Positions 30,538-40,017 are shown, numbered from the stretch's first letter. The stretch: DNA of 64,000 bases from Opitutaceae bacterium UBA2377 (GCA_002344205.1 DDSZ01000039.1:126281-190280); one strand, 5' to 3'. A program made the numbers and translations. The notes: generated from the sequence alone by a model not told the origin.

Positions 30538-31728
30538 ATGACTCCCGCCTACCTCGCCCACCTGAAGAAAACCCTCGCCGAAATCGAGACCGCCGGACTC
30601 TACAAACGCGAACGCGTGCTGACCACACCGCAGCGCGCCCAAGTGGGCGTGGCCGACGGCCGCGCGGTGCTGAACTTCTGCGCCAACAACTACCTCGGCC
30701 TCGCCGATCATCCGGAGATCATCGCCGCCGCCCACGCGACGCTCGACCGCTGGGGTTACGGCCTCGCCTCGGTGCGTTTCATCTGCGGCACCCAGCAGAT
30801 TCACAAGGAGCTCGAAGCCAAGCTCAGCACCTTTATCGGCACCGAGGACACCATTCTCTACAGCTCCTGCTTCGACGCCAACGGCGGCGTGTTCGAAACC
30901 CTGCTCACCGCCGAGGACGCCGTCATCAGCGATGAGCTCAACCACGCCTCCATCATCGACGGCATCCGGCTCTGCAAGGCCCAGCGCTATCGTTATAAAA
31001 ACAACGACATGGGCGACCTGGAGGCGAAGCTCCGCGAGGCCGACGCCAAGCAGGCGCGCTTCAAGCTCATCGTCACCGACGGCGTCTTCTCGATGGATGG
31101 TTTTATTGCCGACCTGAAATCCATCTGCGACCTTGCCGACAAATACGGCGCTCTGGTCATGGTGGACGACAGCCACGCCGTCGGCTTCATGGGCAAGACC
31201 GGCCGCGGCACGCACGAACACTGCGGCGTGATGGGCCGGGTGGACATCATCACCGGCACGCTGGGCAAGGCCCTCGGCGGCGCCAGCGGCGGCTATGTGA
31301 GCGGCAAGCAGGAAATCGTCGATCTGCTGCGGCAGCGTTCGCGCCCCTATCTGTTTTCCAACTCCCTCGCGCCCGTGATCGCCGCCGCCTCGATCACCAC
31401 GCTCGACCTCATTACCCGCTCGACCGAGCTTCGCGACAAACTGGAAGCCAACACCCGGTATTTCCGCGAAGGTCTGACCAAAGCCGGGCTCACCCTTCGT
31501 CCCGGCACCCACCCCATCGTGCCCGTGATGCTGGGCGACGCCGCCCTCTCCCAAAAGTTTGCCGCGCGGATGCTGGAAAAGGGCATCTATGTCATCGGTT
31601 TCTTTTATCCCGTCGTGCCGCAGGGCATGGCGCGCATCCGCACCCAGGTCAGCGCCGCCCACAGTCGGGCCGATCTGGATCGCGCGATTCAGGCTTTCGC
31701 CGAAGTCAAAGCCGAACTAGGCCTGTAA
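30538..31728 (+). CDS. kbl: Glycine C-acetyltransferase (2-amino-3-ketobutyrate CoA ligase)
   Basis: A 396-residue PLP enzyme of the alpha-oxoamine synthase family that cleaves 2-amino-3-ketobutyrate with CoA to glycine and acetyl-CoA. '[20 protein letters not shown]' and '[20 protein letters not shown]' are family signatures. '[20 protein letters not shown]' has the PLP-stacking and Asp contacts. The Schiff-base Lys lies in '[20 protein letters not shown]'. The protein works with Tdh, which would channel the unstable intermediate. cdd begins two bases after its stop, so all three genes are probably one transcript. Confidence 0.97.
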   Translation: MTPAYLAHLKKTLAEIETAGLYKRERVLTTPQRAQVGVADGRAVLNFCANNYLGLADHPEIIAAAHATLDRWGYGLASVRFICGTQQIHKELEAKLSTFIGTEDTILYSSCFDANGGVFETLLTAEDAVISDELNHASIIDGIRLCKAQRYRYKNNDMGDLEAKLREADAKQARFKLIVTDGVFSMDGFIADLKSICDLADKYGALVMVDDSHAVGFMGKTGRGTHEHCGVMGRVDIITGTLGKALGGASGGYVSGKQEIVDLLRQRSRPYLFSNSLAPVIAAASITTLDLITRSTELRDKLEANTRYFREGLTKAGLTLRPGTHPIVPVMLGDAALSQKFAARMLEKGIYVIGFFYPVVPQGMARIRTQVSAAHSRADLDRAIQAFAEVKAELGL

Positions 31729-31730
31729 CC

Positions 31731-32156
31731 ATGTCGGATACCCTCGCCCCCGCCACCCTGCGTCGTCTGGAGAGAGCCGCCCGCACCGCGGCCAAGGGCT
31801 CTTATTCGCCTTACTCCAAGTTCCGCGTCGGCGCCGCCATCCTGACCGGGTCGGGCAAAATGTTTACCGGCACCAACGTCGAAAACGCGAGCTACGGGCT
31901 GTGCAACTGCGCCGAGCGCACGGCGATCTTCGCCGCCGTCGCCACCGGTGAACGCGTGCTGCGGGCCGTCGCGGTTTATACGCCGACCAAGACCGCTACG
32001 ACGCCCTGCGGCGCCTGCCGGCAGGTCATCAACGAGTTTGGCCCCACCGCCCGGGTGATCAGCGTGTGCGACGGCCCGGACCGCATCGAGACTACGCTCG
32101 ATCAACTGCTGCCGGCCGCCTTCGGCCCCAAAAACCTGCGCGTCAGGCCGCGCTGA
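31731..32156 (+). CDS. cdd: Cytidine deaminase
   Basis: A 141-residue zinc enzyme of pyrimidine salvage. 'SYSPYSKFRVGAAILTGSGK' is the N-terminal family motif and 'GTNVENASYGLCNCAERTAI' carries the zinc Cys and catalytic Glu of the Cys-x-Glu motif. 'TPCGACRQVINEFG' gives the other two zinc Cys residues, so this is the small three-Cys homotetrameric form. It is the third gene of the tdh-kbl-cdd unit, and its 3' end overlaps the convergent hisS gene by 14 bases. Confidence 0.96.
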   Translation: MSDTLAPATLRRLERAARTAAKGSYSPYSKFRVGAAILTGSGKMFTGTNVENASYGLCNCAERTAIFAAVATGERVLRAVAVYTPTKTATTPCGACRQVINEFGPTARVISVCDGPDRIETTLDQLLPAAFGPKNLRVRPR

Positions 32157-33456
32157 AGAAATCGCGCACGGTGTCGGCGAGCTGCGCCGCCGGCACCTCG
32201 CGCTCGGAGCGGGTGGCCAGATCGCGGATCTTCACAACGCCCTTGGCGATTTCATCGGCACCATAAATCAACGCGAGTTTTGCGCCCGATTCGGCCGCCG
32301 CCTTGAACTGCTTGCCGAAGGGAACCTCCTTCATCGGATAATCCACCCGGTAGCCCATCGCCCGCAGCGCCTGAATGTCGCCAAAGGCCGTGCGCCGTTC
32401 CGCCTCGCCGCCGATCACGCAATACACATCAGGCGCGGAAACGAAGGCCGGCATCAAGCCGCGCTGCTCCAGCAGCAGGGAAAACGTCATGTCGCCGATG
32501 GCGAAGCCGACCGCAGGCAGGGCCGGACCGCCGAGTTTTTGCACCAGATCGTCGTAGCGGCCGCCGCCCGCCAGGGCCCGCAGCTCGCCCTTGCGGTCGA
32601 AAGCCTCGAACACAAACCCGGTGTAGTAGGCCAGCCCGCGAACGACGCCAAGGTCCACCTCGATGAAGCGCGCAAGGCCCATCGCCTCAAGCCCGCCCAG
32701 CAGTTTGCGCCAGTCGGCCAGCCGGCCGGTCAATTTTTCACCGCCCAGCGCGGCCAGCGTCGCTTCCAGCGCGGCCAGCGATTTGATCTGCAAAAACGCG
32801 AGCACCTTGGCTTTGACCCCGGCATCGAGTTCGCCGAACTGCTCCGTGTAGCCCTTGAAGGCCTCGTCGCCGTATTTCTCGTAGCGATCCACCGCGCCGA
32901 GCACGCCGCGGATACGCAGCTCGTCGAGACCGAGCGCTTCCAAATAGTAGAACCACAGGTTGCGGTCGCTCAGGCGCACGTAAAAATCCTGCTCGGTGAG
33001 CCCGAAGGCCGTGAGGCACTGCACGAGCAACGCGATCAGCTCGATCTCGGCCTCGGGGCCGGCTTCGCCAAAGATATCGGCGTTGAACTGGTTGAAGCAG
33101 CGGCCGCGGCCCTTCTGCATGCGCTCATAGCGGTAGAACTCGGCGATGCTGAACCACTTGATCGGGCGCTTGAGCGCGTTGGCCTTGGCACCGACCAACC
33201 GGCAGACCGTCGGGGTCATCTCCGGCCGCAGGGCGACCTCGCGGCCGCCTTTGTCGGTGAAGCTGAAGAGCTGCCCCTCGATCTCATCGCCGGACTTCGC
33301 CTTGTAGAGATCCAACGGCTCCAGCACGGGCGCATCGTATTCCGCAAAGCCAAACGCCGTCGCCGTCTGCCGCCACAGGCGGAAGACATGATTTCTCCGT
33401 GCGAGGTCCTCGGGATAGAACTCACGGAAGCCGGGCAGGGTTTGGAACGTGGGCAT
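32143..33456 (-). CDS. hisS: Histidyl-tRNA synthetase
   Basis: A 437-residue class II aminoacyl-tRNA synthetase. Motif 1 region is 'GFREFYPEDLARRNHVFRLW', motif 2 'SIAEFYRYERMQKGRGRCFN', and the histidine-binding loop 'FEAFDRKGELRALAGGGRYD'. Motif 3 is 'PAVGFAIGDMTFSLLLEQRG'. The C-terminal anticodon domain contains 'LRAMGYRVDYPMKEVPFGKQ'. The frame opens 30 codons earlier, but that part covers the HU-gene terminator, so the ATG read from 33456 is used. It lies downstream of the HU gene, but a strong terminator separates them. Confidence 0.96.
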   Translation of the reverse strand: MPTFQTLPGFREFYPEDLARRNHVFRLWRQTATAFGFAEYDAPVLEPLDLYKAKSGDEIEGQLFSFTDKGGREVALRPEMTPTVCRLVGAKANALKRPIKWFSIAEFYRYERMQKGRGRCFNQFNADIFGEAGPEAEIELIALLVQCLTAFGLTEQDFYVRLSDRNLWFYYLEALGLDELRIRGVLGAVDRYEKYGDEAFKGYTEQFGELDAGVKAKVLAFLQIKSLAALEATLAALGGEKLTGRLADWRKLLGGLEAMGLARFIEVDLGVVRGLAYYTGFVFEAFDRKGELRALAGGGRYDDLVQKLGGPALPAVGFAIGDMTFSLLLEQRGLMPAFVSAPDVYCVIGGEAERRTAFGDIQALRAMGYRVDYPMKEVPFGKQFKAAAESGAKLALIYGADEIAKGVVKIRDLATRSEREVPAAQLADTVRDFFSAA

Positions 33457-33512
33457 GGAAGTCAGGAAATTGCGCAGCCGGTTGCGGCGGGCGACCATAA
33501 TTTTGGCCAAAT

Positions 33513-33538
33513 AAAAAGGCCGGGAGGACTTCCCGGCC
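33513..33538 (-). terminator. Rho-independent terminator downstream of the HU-family gene
   Basis: GGCCGGGA and TCCCGGCC form a perfect eight-base stem around a five-base loop. On the minus strand it is followed by five T residues. It sits about 30 bases after the HU stop codon and 57 bases before the hisS start. Confidence 0.85.
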
Positions 33539-33568
33539 AAAAACAAACGTCCGCTTAACCACCCGCCT

Positions 33569-33907
33569 TCAGGCGGCCGGAGGCGTGGGCGGATTGGACT
33601 GCAACTTGCCCAGATCGATTTTCTTGAGCTGTTGTTTGAGAATCTTGCCGGATTTGAACTTAACCACGGCGCGCTGCGGGATCACCACCTCGGCCTCGGG
33701 CTTGTTCGGATTGCGGCCGATGCGGGACTTGCGCACCTGCACCTCAAGCACGCCGAAGTTGCGCAACTCGACATTGCGGCCGTCAGCCAACGCCTTTTGG
33801 ATGATGTCGAGCGTCAACTGGACCGTATCTACGACCTGCTTTTGGGGAAAGCCGGTCTTCTTGTAGATTTCCAGGACGATTTCACGTTTCGTCAGGTTGG
33901 TGGACAT
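33569..33907 (-). CDS. HU/IHF-family DNA-binding protein
   Basis: A 112-residue nucleoid protein. 'LTKREIVLEIYKKTGFPQKQ' forms the helical dimer part and 'GRNVELRNFGVLEVQVRKSR' the saddle. The DNA-intercalating arm is 'RIGRNPNKPEAEVVIPQRAV' with the conserved RNP. The tip carries 'NKPEAE', which is IHF/HU-like. An extra C-terminal tail of about 15 residues (DLGKLQSNPPTPPAA) is proline-rich. The gene stands alone, with its own promoter, an AAAGG ribosome-binding site seven bases before the ATG, and a terminator, consistent with high expression. Confidence 0.94.
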   Translation of the reverse strand: MSTNLTKREIVLEIYKKTGFPQKQVVDTVQLTLDIIQKALADGRNVELRNFGVLEVQVRKSRIGRNPNKPEAEVVIPQRAVVKFKSGKILKQQLKKIDLGKLQSNPPTPPAA

Positions 33908-33945
33908 AATTTTCCTTTCGCTGTGAGAAGTGGGATACGAGCTAA

Positions 33946-33973
33946 ATTATTTTCAGTTCTATGATTGCGTCAA
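33946..33973 (-). promoter_or_regulatory. Probable sigma-70-type promoter of the HU-family gene
   Basis: On the minus strand TTGACG (33973-33968) is followed after 16 bases by AATAAT (33951-33946), matching the housekeeping -35 and -10 consensus at five of six positions each. Transcription would start near 33939, leaving a leader of about 30 bases. The spacer is markedly AT-rich against its GC-rich surroundings. Confidence 0.6.
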
Positions 33974-34023
33974 TAAATATGAATGGTTTGCGAATAAAAA
34001 GCCAGTAAACAGATTCAGCCCAC

Positions 34024-34725
34024 ATGCCCGATCCGACCACGATAAATTCCATGTTTGCCCGCATCGCCGGACGCTATGACGTGGGCAACCGGGTCTTGAG
34101 CGGCGGACTGGACCTGTGGTGGCGACACCGGCTGGTGCGGGCCATGCGGCTGAGCCAGCCCGCCCAGGTGTTGGATTTGGCCACCGGCAGCGGCGATCTG
34201 GCTTTTGCCATCAGCCGCAATATATTGTCAGCCAAAAAGATAATCGGTATGGACTTCTGTCAACCGATGCTCGACGAAGCCGAGGCCAAGCAGAAAGCCG
34301 CCAAGCACGGCCGCTACCTGAACGTCACTTTCAGCCAAGGCGACGGGCTTAATCTGCCACTGCCGGATGCTGCCTTTGACGCGGTCAGCATCGCCTTCGG
34401 TTTGCGCAACATGGCCAACCGGCATCGCTCTCTTTCGGAGATTCACCGGGTGCTGCGTCCCGGCGGCCGGCTTTACGTGTTGGAATTCTCGCAGCCCGAC
34501 CGCTGGTTTCGCCCGATCTACCTGTTTTATCTGCGCCACATCTTGCCGGTCGTCGCCGGGCTGCTGTGCGGAGACCGGAAAGCTTACGTTTACCTCAACG
34601 AGAGCATCGAGGCCTTTCCCGGCCGCGAAGCCTTGTCCGCCGAGATCCTGCGTGCAGGCTACACGGCCGTCACCGCGACCGGGCTGACTTTTGGCGCCGT
34701 CGCCCTGCACGAAGCCGTCAAATGA
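34024..34725 (+). CDS. ubiE: Demethylmenaquinone/ubiquinone methyltransferase UbiE/MenG
   Basis: A 233-residue SAM-dependent C-methyltransferase for the last or near-last step of quinone synthesis. 'MFARIAGRYDVGNRVLSGGL' is the family N-terminus. 'VLDLATGSGDLAFAI' is the SAM-binding motif I, 'GDGLNLPLPDAAFDAVSIAF' and 'GLRNMANRHRSLSEIHRVLR' motif II/III. 'GGRLYVLEFSQPDRWFRPIY' and the Tyr-rich C-terminal part also match. In this lineage menaquinone is the probable product, supplying the quinol used by alternative complex III encoded later in the window. It is divergent from the HU gene. Confidence 0.94.
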   Translation: MPDPTTINSMFARIAGRYDVGNRVLSGGLDLWWRHRLVRAMRLSQPAQVLDLATGSGDLAFAISRNILSAKKIIGMDFCQPMLDEAEAKQKAAKHGRYLNVTFSQGDGLNLPLPDAAFDAVSIAFGLRNMANRHRSLSEIHRVLRPGGRLYVLEFSQPDRWFRPIYLFYLRHILPVVAGLLCGDRKAYVYLNESIEAFPGREALSAEILRAGYTAVTATGLTFGAVALHEAVK

Positions 34726-34731
34726 GCCGGC

Positions 34732-35049
34732 TCAACTGAAGGATTTGCCGCACCCGCAGGTGCTCTGGGCGTTGGGGTTCTGGATCTCAAAGCCCTTCCC
34801 GTGCAGGCCGTCGTCAAAATCAACCCGGCTGCCGTTCAGGTAAGCGAGACTGGCCGGATCGATGACCAGCGCCACGCCCTCGCTTTCCAACTTGGTGTCG
34901 TCGGCCTTGGGCTCGTCGAAGGACATCCCGTATTGGAAGCCGGAACAGCCGCCGCTTTCGACCAGCACGCGAAGCGGTTTTCCCGGGGCACCGGCCTCGG
35001 CCTGCATCTGGCGAATCTGCGTCGCGGCGCGCGGTGTGAGCGTGATCAT
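34732..35049 (-). CDS. erpA: A-type iron-sulfur cluster carrier (ErpA/IscA family)
   Basis: A 105-residue Fe-S assembly protein. The three conserved cluster-binding Cys are in 'VLVESGGCSGFQYGMSFDEP' (first) and 'QSTCGCGKSFS' (second and third, the C-x-C pair at the C-terminus). 'LAYLNGSRVDFDDGLHGKGF' is the conserved core segment. It delivers [2Fe-2S]/[4Fe-4S] clusters to apo-proteins; the ActB ferredoxin-like domains in this window would be plausible clients. It converges on ubiE with six bases between stops. Assignment to ErpA rather than IscA is not certain. Confidence 0.92.
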   Translation of the reverse strand: MITLTPRAATQIRQMQAEAGAPGKPLRVLVESGGCSGFQYGMSFDEPKADDTKLESEGVALVIDPASLAYLNGSRVDFDDGLHGKGFEIQNPNAQSTCGCGKSFS

Positions 35050-35170
35050 GCCCGCAACGTAGGAACGCGGCCGGCGCTGTCAACCGGCCGTCACCCGGCC
35101 TGTAGCAGGATTCGGGCCGAAAAAAATTTCACGGCTTGCCAGTGCTTCGCCCGCATCCTTTGCTCCGGCC

Positions 35171-36175
35171 GTGACCTCCGCCAACAAGGTATTTGCCGAA
35201 ATCCAATACGAGATGGTGCGCAAGATTGCCGAGGGCGGCATGGGGCTGGTTTACGAGGCCGAGCAGCTCGGTGCCGGCAATTTCCGCAAGGTCGTGGCCG
35301 TGAAAATCATCCGCGAGGAATACTCGGCCATTGATGAATTCCAGAAAAACTTCATCGGCGAGGCCCGGCTGGTGGCGGATTTGATCCATACCAACATCGT
35401 CCAGACCTACCACCTCGGGCAGGCCAACGGACAGTATTTCATGGTGATGGAGTTCGTCCGCGGCGTGAACCTTGAGCAATTCCTGGAGCGGCACCGGGCC
35501 ATGCGACGCACCATCCCGGTGGATCTCGCCGCCTTCCTCATCTCCCGGATCGCCCGCGGCCTCACCTACGCCCATGAAAAATGCGGCCGCGACGGCCGGC
35601 ACCTCAACATCGTCCACCGCGACATCGGCCCCAAGAACATCATGATCGCCTACGAGGGCGACGTGAAGCTCACCGACTTCGGCATCGCGAAGGCCCTCGA
35701 CCTCATGTATAACGAGGAAGGCAAGGTGATCGCAGGCAAGGACGAATACCTCTCCCCCGAACAGGCCAGCTATGCCGTCACCGATGCCCGGGCCGACCTC
35801 TTCCCGCTCGGCATCGTGCTCACGGAATTGCTGCTGGGCAAAAATATCTTCCGCTCAACCGATCGCGCCCAGTCGCGCCGCAACATCCTCACGATGCCCA
35901 TCCCGCGGTTCTCGACCCTGCGGCCCGACATCGACGAACGGCTGGAGGCCATCATCCAAAAGGCCCTGCAGCGCGACCGCGAGAAACGCTATCAGGCCGC
36001 CGCGGAAATGATGACCGATCTCGAACTCTACCTTTACAGCGACGGCTACGGGCCCACCAACGAAAAACTGGGCACCTACATCAAGGAACTTTTCGAAGTG
36101 CGCAACCCCGTGCCCTCGGGCGTGCCGTTTCGCACCAGCAATCCTCCCGGCTCCCCCAGCTCGCCATCCCAATGA
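35171..36175 (+). CDS. Serine/threonine protein kinase
   Basis: A 334-residue Hanks-type kinase. The Gly-rich loop is '[17 protein letters not shown]', the ATP-binding Lys lies in '[11 protein letters not shown]', and the catalytic loop is '[12 protein letters not shown]', with Gly in place of the usual Lys-x2 spacing (HRDI-GPKN). The Mg loop is '[14 protein letters not shown]'. The activation segment reads '[14 protein letters not shown]' instead of the common G-T-x-x-Y-M-A-P-E. No membrane helix or sensor domain is present, so it is cytoplasmic. The start is GTG; the next ATG falls inside the Gly-loop region. rpoN begins 24 bases after its stop. Confidence 0.92.
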   Translation: MTSANKVFAEIQYEMVRKIAEGGMGLVYEAEQLGAGNFRKVVAVKIIREEYSAIDEFQKNFIGEARLVADLIHTNIVQTYHLGQANGQYFMVMEFVRGVNLEQFLERHRAMRRTIPVDLAAFLISRIARGLTYAHEKCGRDGRHLNIVHRDIGPKNIMIAYEGDVKLTDFGIAKALDLMYNEEGKVIAGKDEYLSPEQASYAVTDARADLFPLGIVLTELLLGKNIFRSTDRAQSRRNILTMPIPRFSTLRPDIDERLEAIIQKALQRDREKRYQAAAEMMTDLELYLYSDGYGPTNEKLGTYIKELFEVRNPVPSGVPFRTSNPPGSPSSPSQ

Positions 36176-36199
36176 ACCGCTTTCCCCCACCCTTCGTGC

Positions 36200-37660
36200 A
36201 TGAGCGGGCCCGGATTTAGTCACGACCTTCGCCAGCGCCAGACACAATCCCTTGTCCTTGCGCCGCAACTGCGACACTCGCTGAAGATCCTGCAAGTCGC
36301 CGCGCAGGATCTGCGTTCCGTCATCCAGGAAGAGCTGCAGAGCAACCCCACGCTGGAGGAGTTGACGCCGGAGACCCCGGGTCTGGAAAAACCCGCCAAG
36401 ACCGAGGAGGAAAACACCGGCAGCGAGTCGGATGACCGGCGCGAGGAGATGGATTTCACCAAGGAATTCGAAATCCTTGGCAAACTCGACCAGGACTGGC
36501 GCGATTACATGGCCAACGCGGGGGGCAACCAGCCTTACACCGCCGAGAGCGCGGAAAAGCGCCAGCACTTCCTCGATTCCCAGGTAAGCGAGGCTTCCTT
36601 GCAGGAGCACCTGATGCGCCAGGCCGAGCTGCTCGATGTCTCGCCGCCGGTGCTGGCCGCCATCGAGCACCTCATCGGCAGCCTGGACGACCGCGGCTTC
36701 CTCACCCAAAGCCCCGCGGACGCCGCGTTACAAACCGGCCTGCCGCTCGAAGCCATGCAGGAGGCCCACGCCGCGCTGAAGACCTTTGATCCGCCGGGCA
36801 TTGGCAGCCTGAATCTTGAGGAGTGCCTCCTGAACCAACTGGACCTGCAAGGCCGGGCCAATTCCCTCGCCGCCCGCATCCTCCGCGACCACTTTGACCT
36901 GCTCACCCGCCGCCGCATCCCCGAACTCGCCCGCAAGCTCGGCGCCAACCCCGATGACGTGCAGTCCGCCATCGAGGAAATCGGCAAGCTCGATCCCGCG
37001 CCCGGCCGGCGTTTCACCGAGGACAGCAACCGCGTCGTCGAGCCCGACGTCACCGTTTACAAGGATGGCGACGAATGGAAGATCACCCTCAACAGCGACT
37101 ACATCCCCCGCCTGCGCATCTCGAACACGTATCGGGAAATGATCGCGAAGGGCACCCTCTCCAAGGACGAGCGCGATTATCTGCGCGAACGGATGCGGTC
37201 GGGCAAATTTCTCATCGACTCGATCGAACAGCGCCAGCGCACCATCGAGCGGATCACGCGTGAGATCCTCAAGTTTCAGGCCGACTTTTTCGAGCACGGT
37301 GTCTCCCAGCTCAAGCCGCTGACCATGACACAGGTCGCCGAGGTCGTCGGCGTGCACGAGACCACCGTGAGCCGCGCCATCGCCAACAAGTATCTCCGCA
37401 GCCCGCACGGCATCTTCGAGTTCAAGTTTTTCTTCACCACGGGCTACGAGGCCGACGGCGGCGCAGCCGTCTCCAACACCAGTGTCAAGGAACTCATCGC
37501 GGACTTCATCGCGATCGAGGACCGTTCAAAACCGCTGAGCGACCAGGAAATCGTCGCCAAGCTGCAGGAAAAGGGCCTCACCATCGCGCGGCGCACGGTC
37601 GCCAAATACCGCGAGGAACTCGGCATCCTGCCCAGCAATCTGCGTCGCGACTATTCCTGA
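36200..37660 (+). CDS. rpoN: RNA polymerase sigma-54 factor
   Basis: A 486-residue alternative sigma factor needing AAA+ activators. Region I is 'RQRQTQSLVLAPQLRHSLKI' (Gln/Leu-rich), followed by an acidic region II near residue 50-95. The core-binding domain contains 'DDRGFLTQSPADAALQTGL' and 'EECLLNQLDLQG'. The DNA-binding helix-turn-helix is 'MTQVAEVVGVHETTVSRAI' and the RpoN box 'IARRTVAKYREELGI' is intact. It follows the kinase gene closely and overlaps the convergent tsaD by ten bases. The presence of sigma-54 implies -24/-12 promoters in the genome; none was identified with confidence here. Confidence 0.96.
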   Translation: MSGPGFSHDLRQRQTQSLVLAPQLRHSLKILQVAAQDLRSVIQEELQSNPTLEELTPETPGLEKPAKTEEENTGSESDDRREEMDFTKEFEILGKLDQDWRDYMANAGGNQPYTAESAEKRQHFLDSQVSEASLQEHLMRQAELLDVSPPVLAAIEHLIGSLDDRGFLTQSPADAALQTGLPLEAMQEAHAALKTFDPPGIGSLNLEECLLNQLDLQGRANSLAARILRDHFDLLTRRRIPELARKLGANPDDVQSAIEEIGKLDPAPGRRFTEDSNRVVEPDVTVYKDGDEWKITLNSDYIPRLRISNTYREMIAKGTLSKDERDYLRERMRSGKFLIDSIEQRQRTIERITREILKFQADFFEHGVSQLKPLTMTQVAEVVGVHETTVSRAIANKYLRSPHGIFEFKFFFTTGYEADGGAAVSNTSVKELIADFIAIEDRSKPLSDQEIVAKLQEKGLTIARRTVAKYREELGILPSNLRRDYS

Positions 37661-38706
37661 ACCGAACCGCCGGCCTCGGCGATGCCGGCGGCCGGGCGGA
37701 TGGGCAGCCCGAAATCCGGCGCGGTCTCGATCCCGTGCCGGTCGATCCACGCGGCAAACGCGATCATGCCCGCGTTGTCACCGGTGTGCCGCGGCTCCGC
37801 CGCCAGCAACGGCCGGCGTTGCCGCTCGGCCAGCGTCGCCAACCGCTGCCGGAGCAACCGGTTGTTGGCCACGCCGCCCGACAGCCCCACGCTTGCAAAG
37901 TCGCCCTGATCAAGCGCGGCGGACGTTTTGCGCAAAAGCGCATCAATCACCGCCTGCTGGTAACTGGCGCACAGATCGGCCCGCCGCGCTTCGACCTCCG
38001 CGACCGGCATTTTCTCCAAGGTGTAGCGCAAGCTCGTCTTCAGGCCCGAGAAACTGAAATCGAGTTCATCCCGCCGGCCCAGGCCGCGGGGAAAATCGAA
38101 CGCATCGCTCCGACCATCCCTCGCGGCGGACTCGATCAGCGGTCCGCCCGGATAGCCCAGCCCGAGCAACTTGGCCCCTTTGTCCAGCGCCTCGCCGGCA
38201 GCGTCGTCGCGGGTCGAGGAAATCACGCGGATGCGCAGATCGCGGTCGATCACGGCGAGCAAAGTATTGCCGCCCGACACGATCAGGGAAAGGTGCGGGA
38301 GCAACTGCTTCAAATCGGCCGCAAACATTTCGGGAGCCAGTGCATGCCGCGTGATGAACGGCGAGAAAGCATGCGCCCGCAGGTGATTCACACCCACCAC
38401 CGGAACCCGCAGGGCCAGCGCCATGGCCTTGGCGGTCGCCACCCCGATGGCCAAACAGGCCGCGAGTCCCGGCCCGTTGGTGACCGCGATCCGGGTAACA
38501 CCGTCAAATCCGGTCGCAGCTTGGGCCTTCGCGAGCAGCGGGGCGAAATGCCGGAGATGCTCCCGCGCGGCGAGATCGGGCACCACGCCGCCATGCCGCT
38601 CATGCACGGCCAACTGCGTGTGAATCCATTCCCCGCGCAGCCCCGTCTGCGGGTCAAACACCGCGACCGCGGTCTCGTCACAGGAACTTTCCAAGGCCAG
38701 GATCAT
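37651..38706 (-). CDS. tsaD: tRNA N6-threonylcarbamoyladenosine transferase subunit TsaD
   Basis: A 351-residue ASKHA-fold protein that transfers threonylcarbamoyl to A37 of ANN-decoding tRNAs with TsaB and TsaE. The start 'MILALESSCDETAVAVFDP' is the invariant family N-terminus. The metal-binding His pair is in 'VGVNHLRAHAFSPF'. 'SLIVSGGNTLLAVIDRDLRI' and 'DDAAGEALDKGAKLLGLGYP' bind nucleotide, and 'VGLSGGVANNRLLRQRLAT' is the C-terminal phosphate loop with 'HTGDNAGMIAFAAW'. It lies five bases after the S41 protease gene on the same strand and is probably co-transcribed with it. Confidence 0.96.
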   Translation of the reverse strand: MILALESSCDETAVAVFDPQTGLRGEWIHTQLAVHERHGGVVPDLAAREHLRHFAPLLAKAQAATGFDGVTRIAVTNGPGLAACLAIGVATAKAMALALRVPVVGVNHLRAHAFSPFITRHALAPEMFAADLKQLLPHLSLIVSGGNTLLAVIDRDLRIRVISSTRDDAAGEALDKGAKLLGLGYPGGPLIESAARDGRSDAFDFPRGLGRRDELDFSFSGLKTSLRYTLEKMPVAEVEARRADLCASYQQAVIDALLRKTSAALDQGDFASVGLSGGVANNRLLRQRLATLAERQRRPLLAAEPRHTGDNAGMIAFAAWIDRHGIETAPDFGLPIRPAAGIAEAGGSVQE

Positions 38707-38711
38707 GCGCT

Positions 38712-40001
38712 TCAGTTTCCCGCCTCCCGCTGCGCCAAAAGCCGGCCGCCCCGGATCAGATCAAGCGCGACCTGAAGCTGCCGGTCTTCAATCGGGGTGA
38801 AGCCAAACCGCCGGGCAAACTCCTCCGGATCGCGGATATCCTGGCGCAGGCGCTGGATCCGCAGCCGGTTGTCTTCCTCGGGCGACATGATCACCTCCAC
38901 GTGGGGTGCGATCCCTTTTTCGTGAATGCTCGTGCCGTTGGGCGTGTAATACAGGGCCGTGGTGAGCCGGAGACCTTCACCGTGTTTGAGCCGGAACAAC
39001 GACTGCACCGAGCCTTTGCCAAAGGTCCGCTCGCCCACGATCACGGCCCGGCCGGTGTCCTTCAATGCCCCGGTGACAACTTCCGCCGCACTCGCCGAGC
39101 CGGAGTTCACCAGCACGATGACCGGCAGCACCAACGCATCGCCCCGGGATTTTGCCCGAAACTCCTCGCGGTCGCCGGGCCGGCGGCCCTGGGTAAACAC
39201 GATCAGCTCGTCGCGGGAGAAAAACACCTCGGACACGCCCACCGCCGCCTGCAACAGCCCGCCCGGGTTGTTGCGCAGATCAAGGACCAGATTCTCCATG
39301 CCCGCGGCCTTCAGCTGCCCAACCGCTTCTTGAAACTGTTTCACCGTTTGCGCGGAAAAATCCGTGACATGAATGTAGCCGGTCTCGGGCGTGATCATCT
39401 CGGCCGCCCGCACGCTAAGCTGCCGGATAACCTCCCGGGTGATGATCACCTCGATCGGCTGCTTGGTCTCCGGCCGGTATAGGCCCACCTTGACGGTGGT
39501 GCCGGGCCGGCCGCGCAGTTGCTTGATCACTTCGTCCATGCTGGCCGTCGCCCCCAGCTCCTGCCGGTCCACGGCGCGAATCTCATCGCCGCGCAGGATG
39601 CCGGCGCGCTCACCGGGGGTGCCGGCCATCGGCGCAATGACCACGACCCGGCCGTCCCTCATTTCCACCTGGACGCCAATCCCGCCAAAATTCCCGTCCA
39701 AATCGCTTTCCAAGATCTGATAATCGGCGGCATCCAAGTAGGCGGAATGCGGATCCAGCGATGAAACCAGCCCTTGGACCGCCTCCTTCGTCAGGCGTTC
39801 GTAGGCCGCCCGGTCCGCTTCCACATAATTGTCGCCCACCAGCCGAAGCACGTTCCGCAATTGGTCCACCGACCGGTTGAGCTGCCGGTCCGGCCAGAAG
39901 CTCCACGCCAGATGCAGTGCACCCGCGGAGAGCAAGGTGCCCAGCACCGCGCCCGTGGCGACCGTGAAAAAGCGTTTGAGCATGCCTGCGACAGTGTGCA
40001 T
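38712..40001 (-). CDS. S41-family C-terminal processing peptidase (CtpA-like)
   Basis: A periplasmic serine protease of about 429 residues. An N-terminal membrane anchor or signal lies near residues 8-30 (RFFTVATGAVLGTLLSAGAL). A PDZ domain ('GGIGVQVEMRDGRVVVIAPM', 'AGILRGDEIRAVDRQELG') covers about 100-190. The catalytic Ser lies in 'VNSGSASAAEVVTGALKD' and the Lys in 'VGERTFGKGSVQSLF', the Ser-Lys dyad of this family. It processes or degrades envelope proteins at the C-terminus. The start could also be the ATG at 39983; the frame is open further but overlaps the divergent methyltransferase gene. tsaD follows by five bases. Confidence 0.92.
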   Translation of the reverse strand: MHTVAGMLKRFFTVATGAVLGTLLSAGALHLAWSFWPDRQLNRSVDQLRNVLRLVGDNYVEADRAAYERLTKEAVQGLVSSLDPHSAYLDAADYQILESDLDGNFGGIGVQVEMRDGRVVVIAPMAGTPGERAGILRGDEIRAVDRQELGATASMDEVIKQLRGRPGTTVKVGLYRPETKQPIEVIITREVIRQLSVRAAEMITPETGYIHVTDFSAQTVKQFQEAVGQLKAAGMENLVLDLRNNPGGLLQAAVGVSEVFFSRDELIVFTQGRRPGDREEFRAKSRGDALVLPVIVLVNSGSASAAEVVTGALKDTGRAVIVGERTFGKGSVQSLFRLKHGEGLRLTTALYYTPNGTSIHEKGIAPHVEVIMSPEEDNRLRIQRLRQDIRDPEEFARRFGFTPIEDRQLQVALDLIRGGRLLAQREAGN

Positions 40002-40017
40002 CTGCTTCGCTTTGTAA

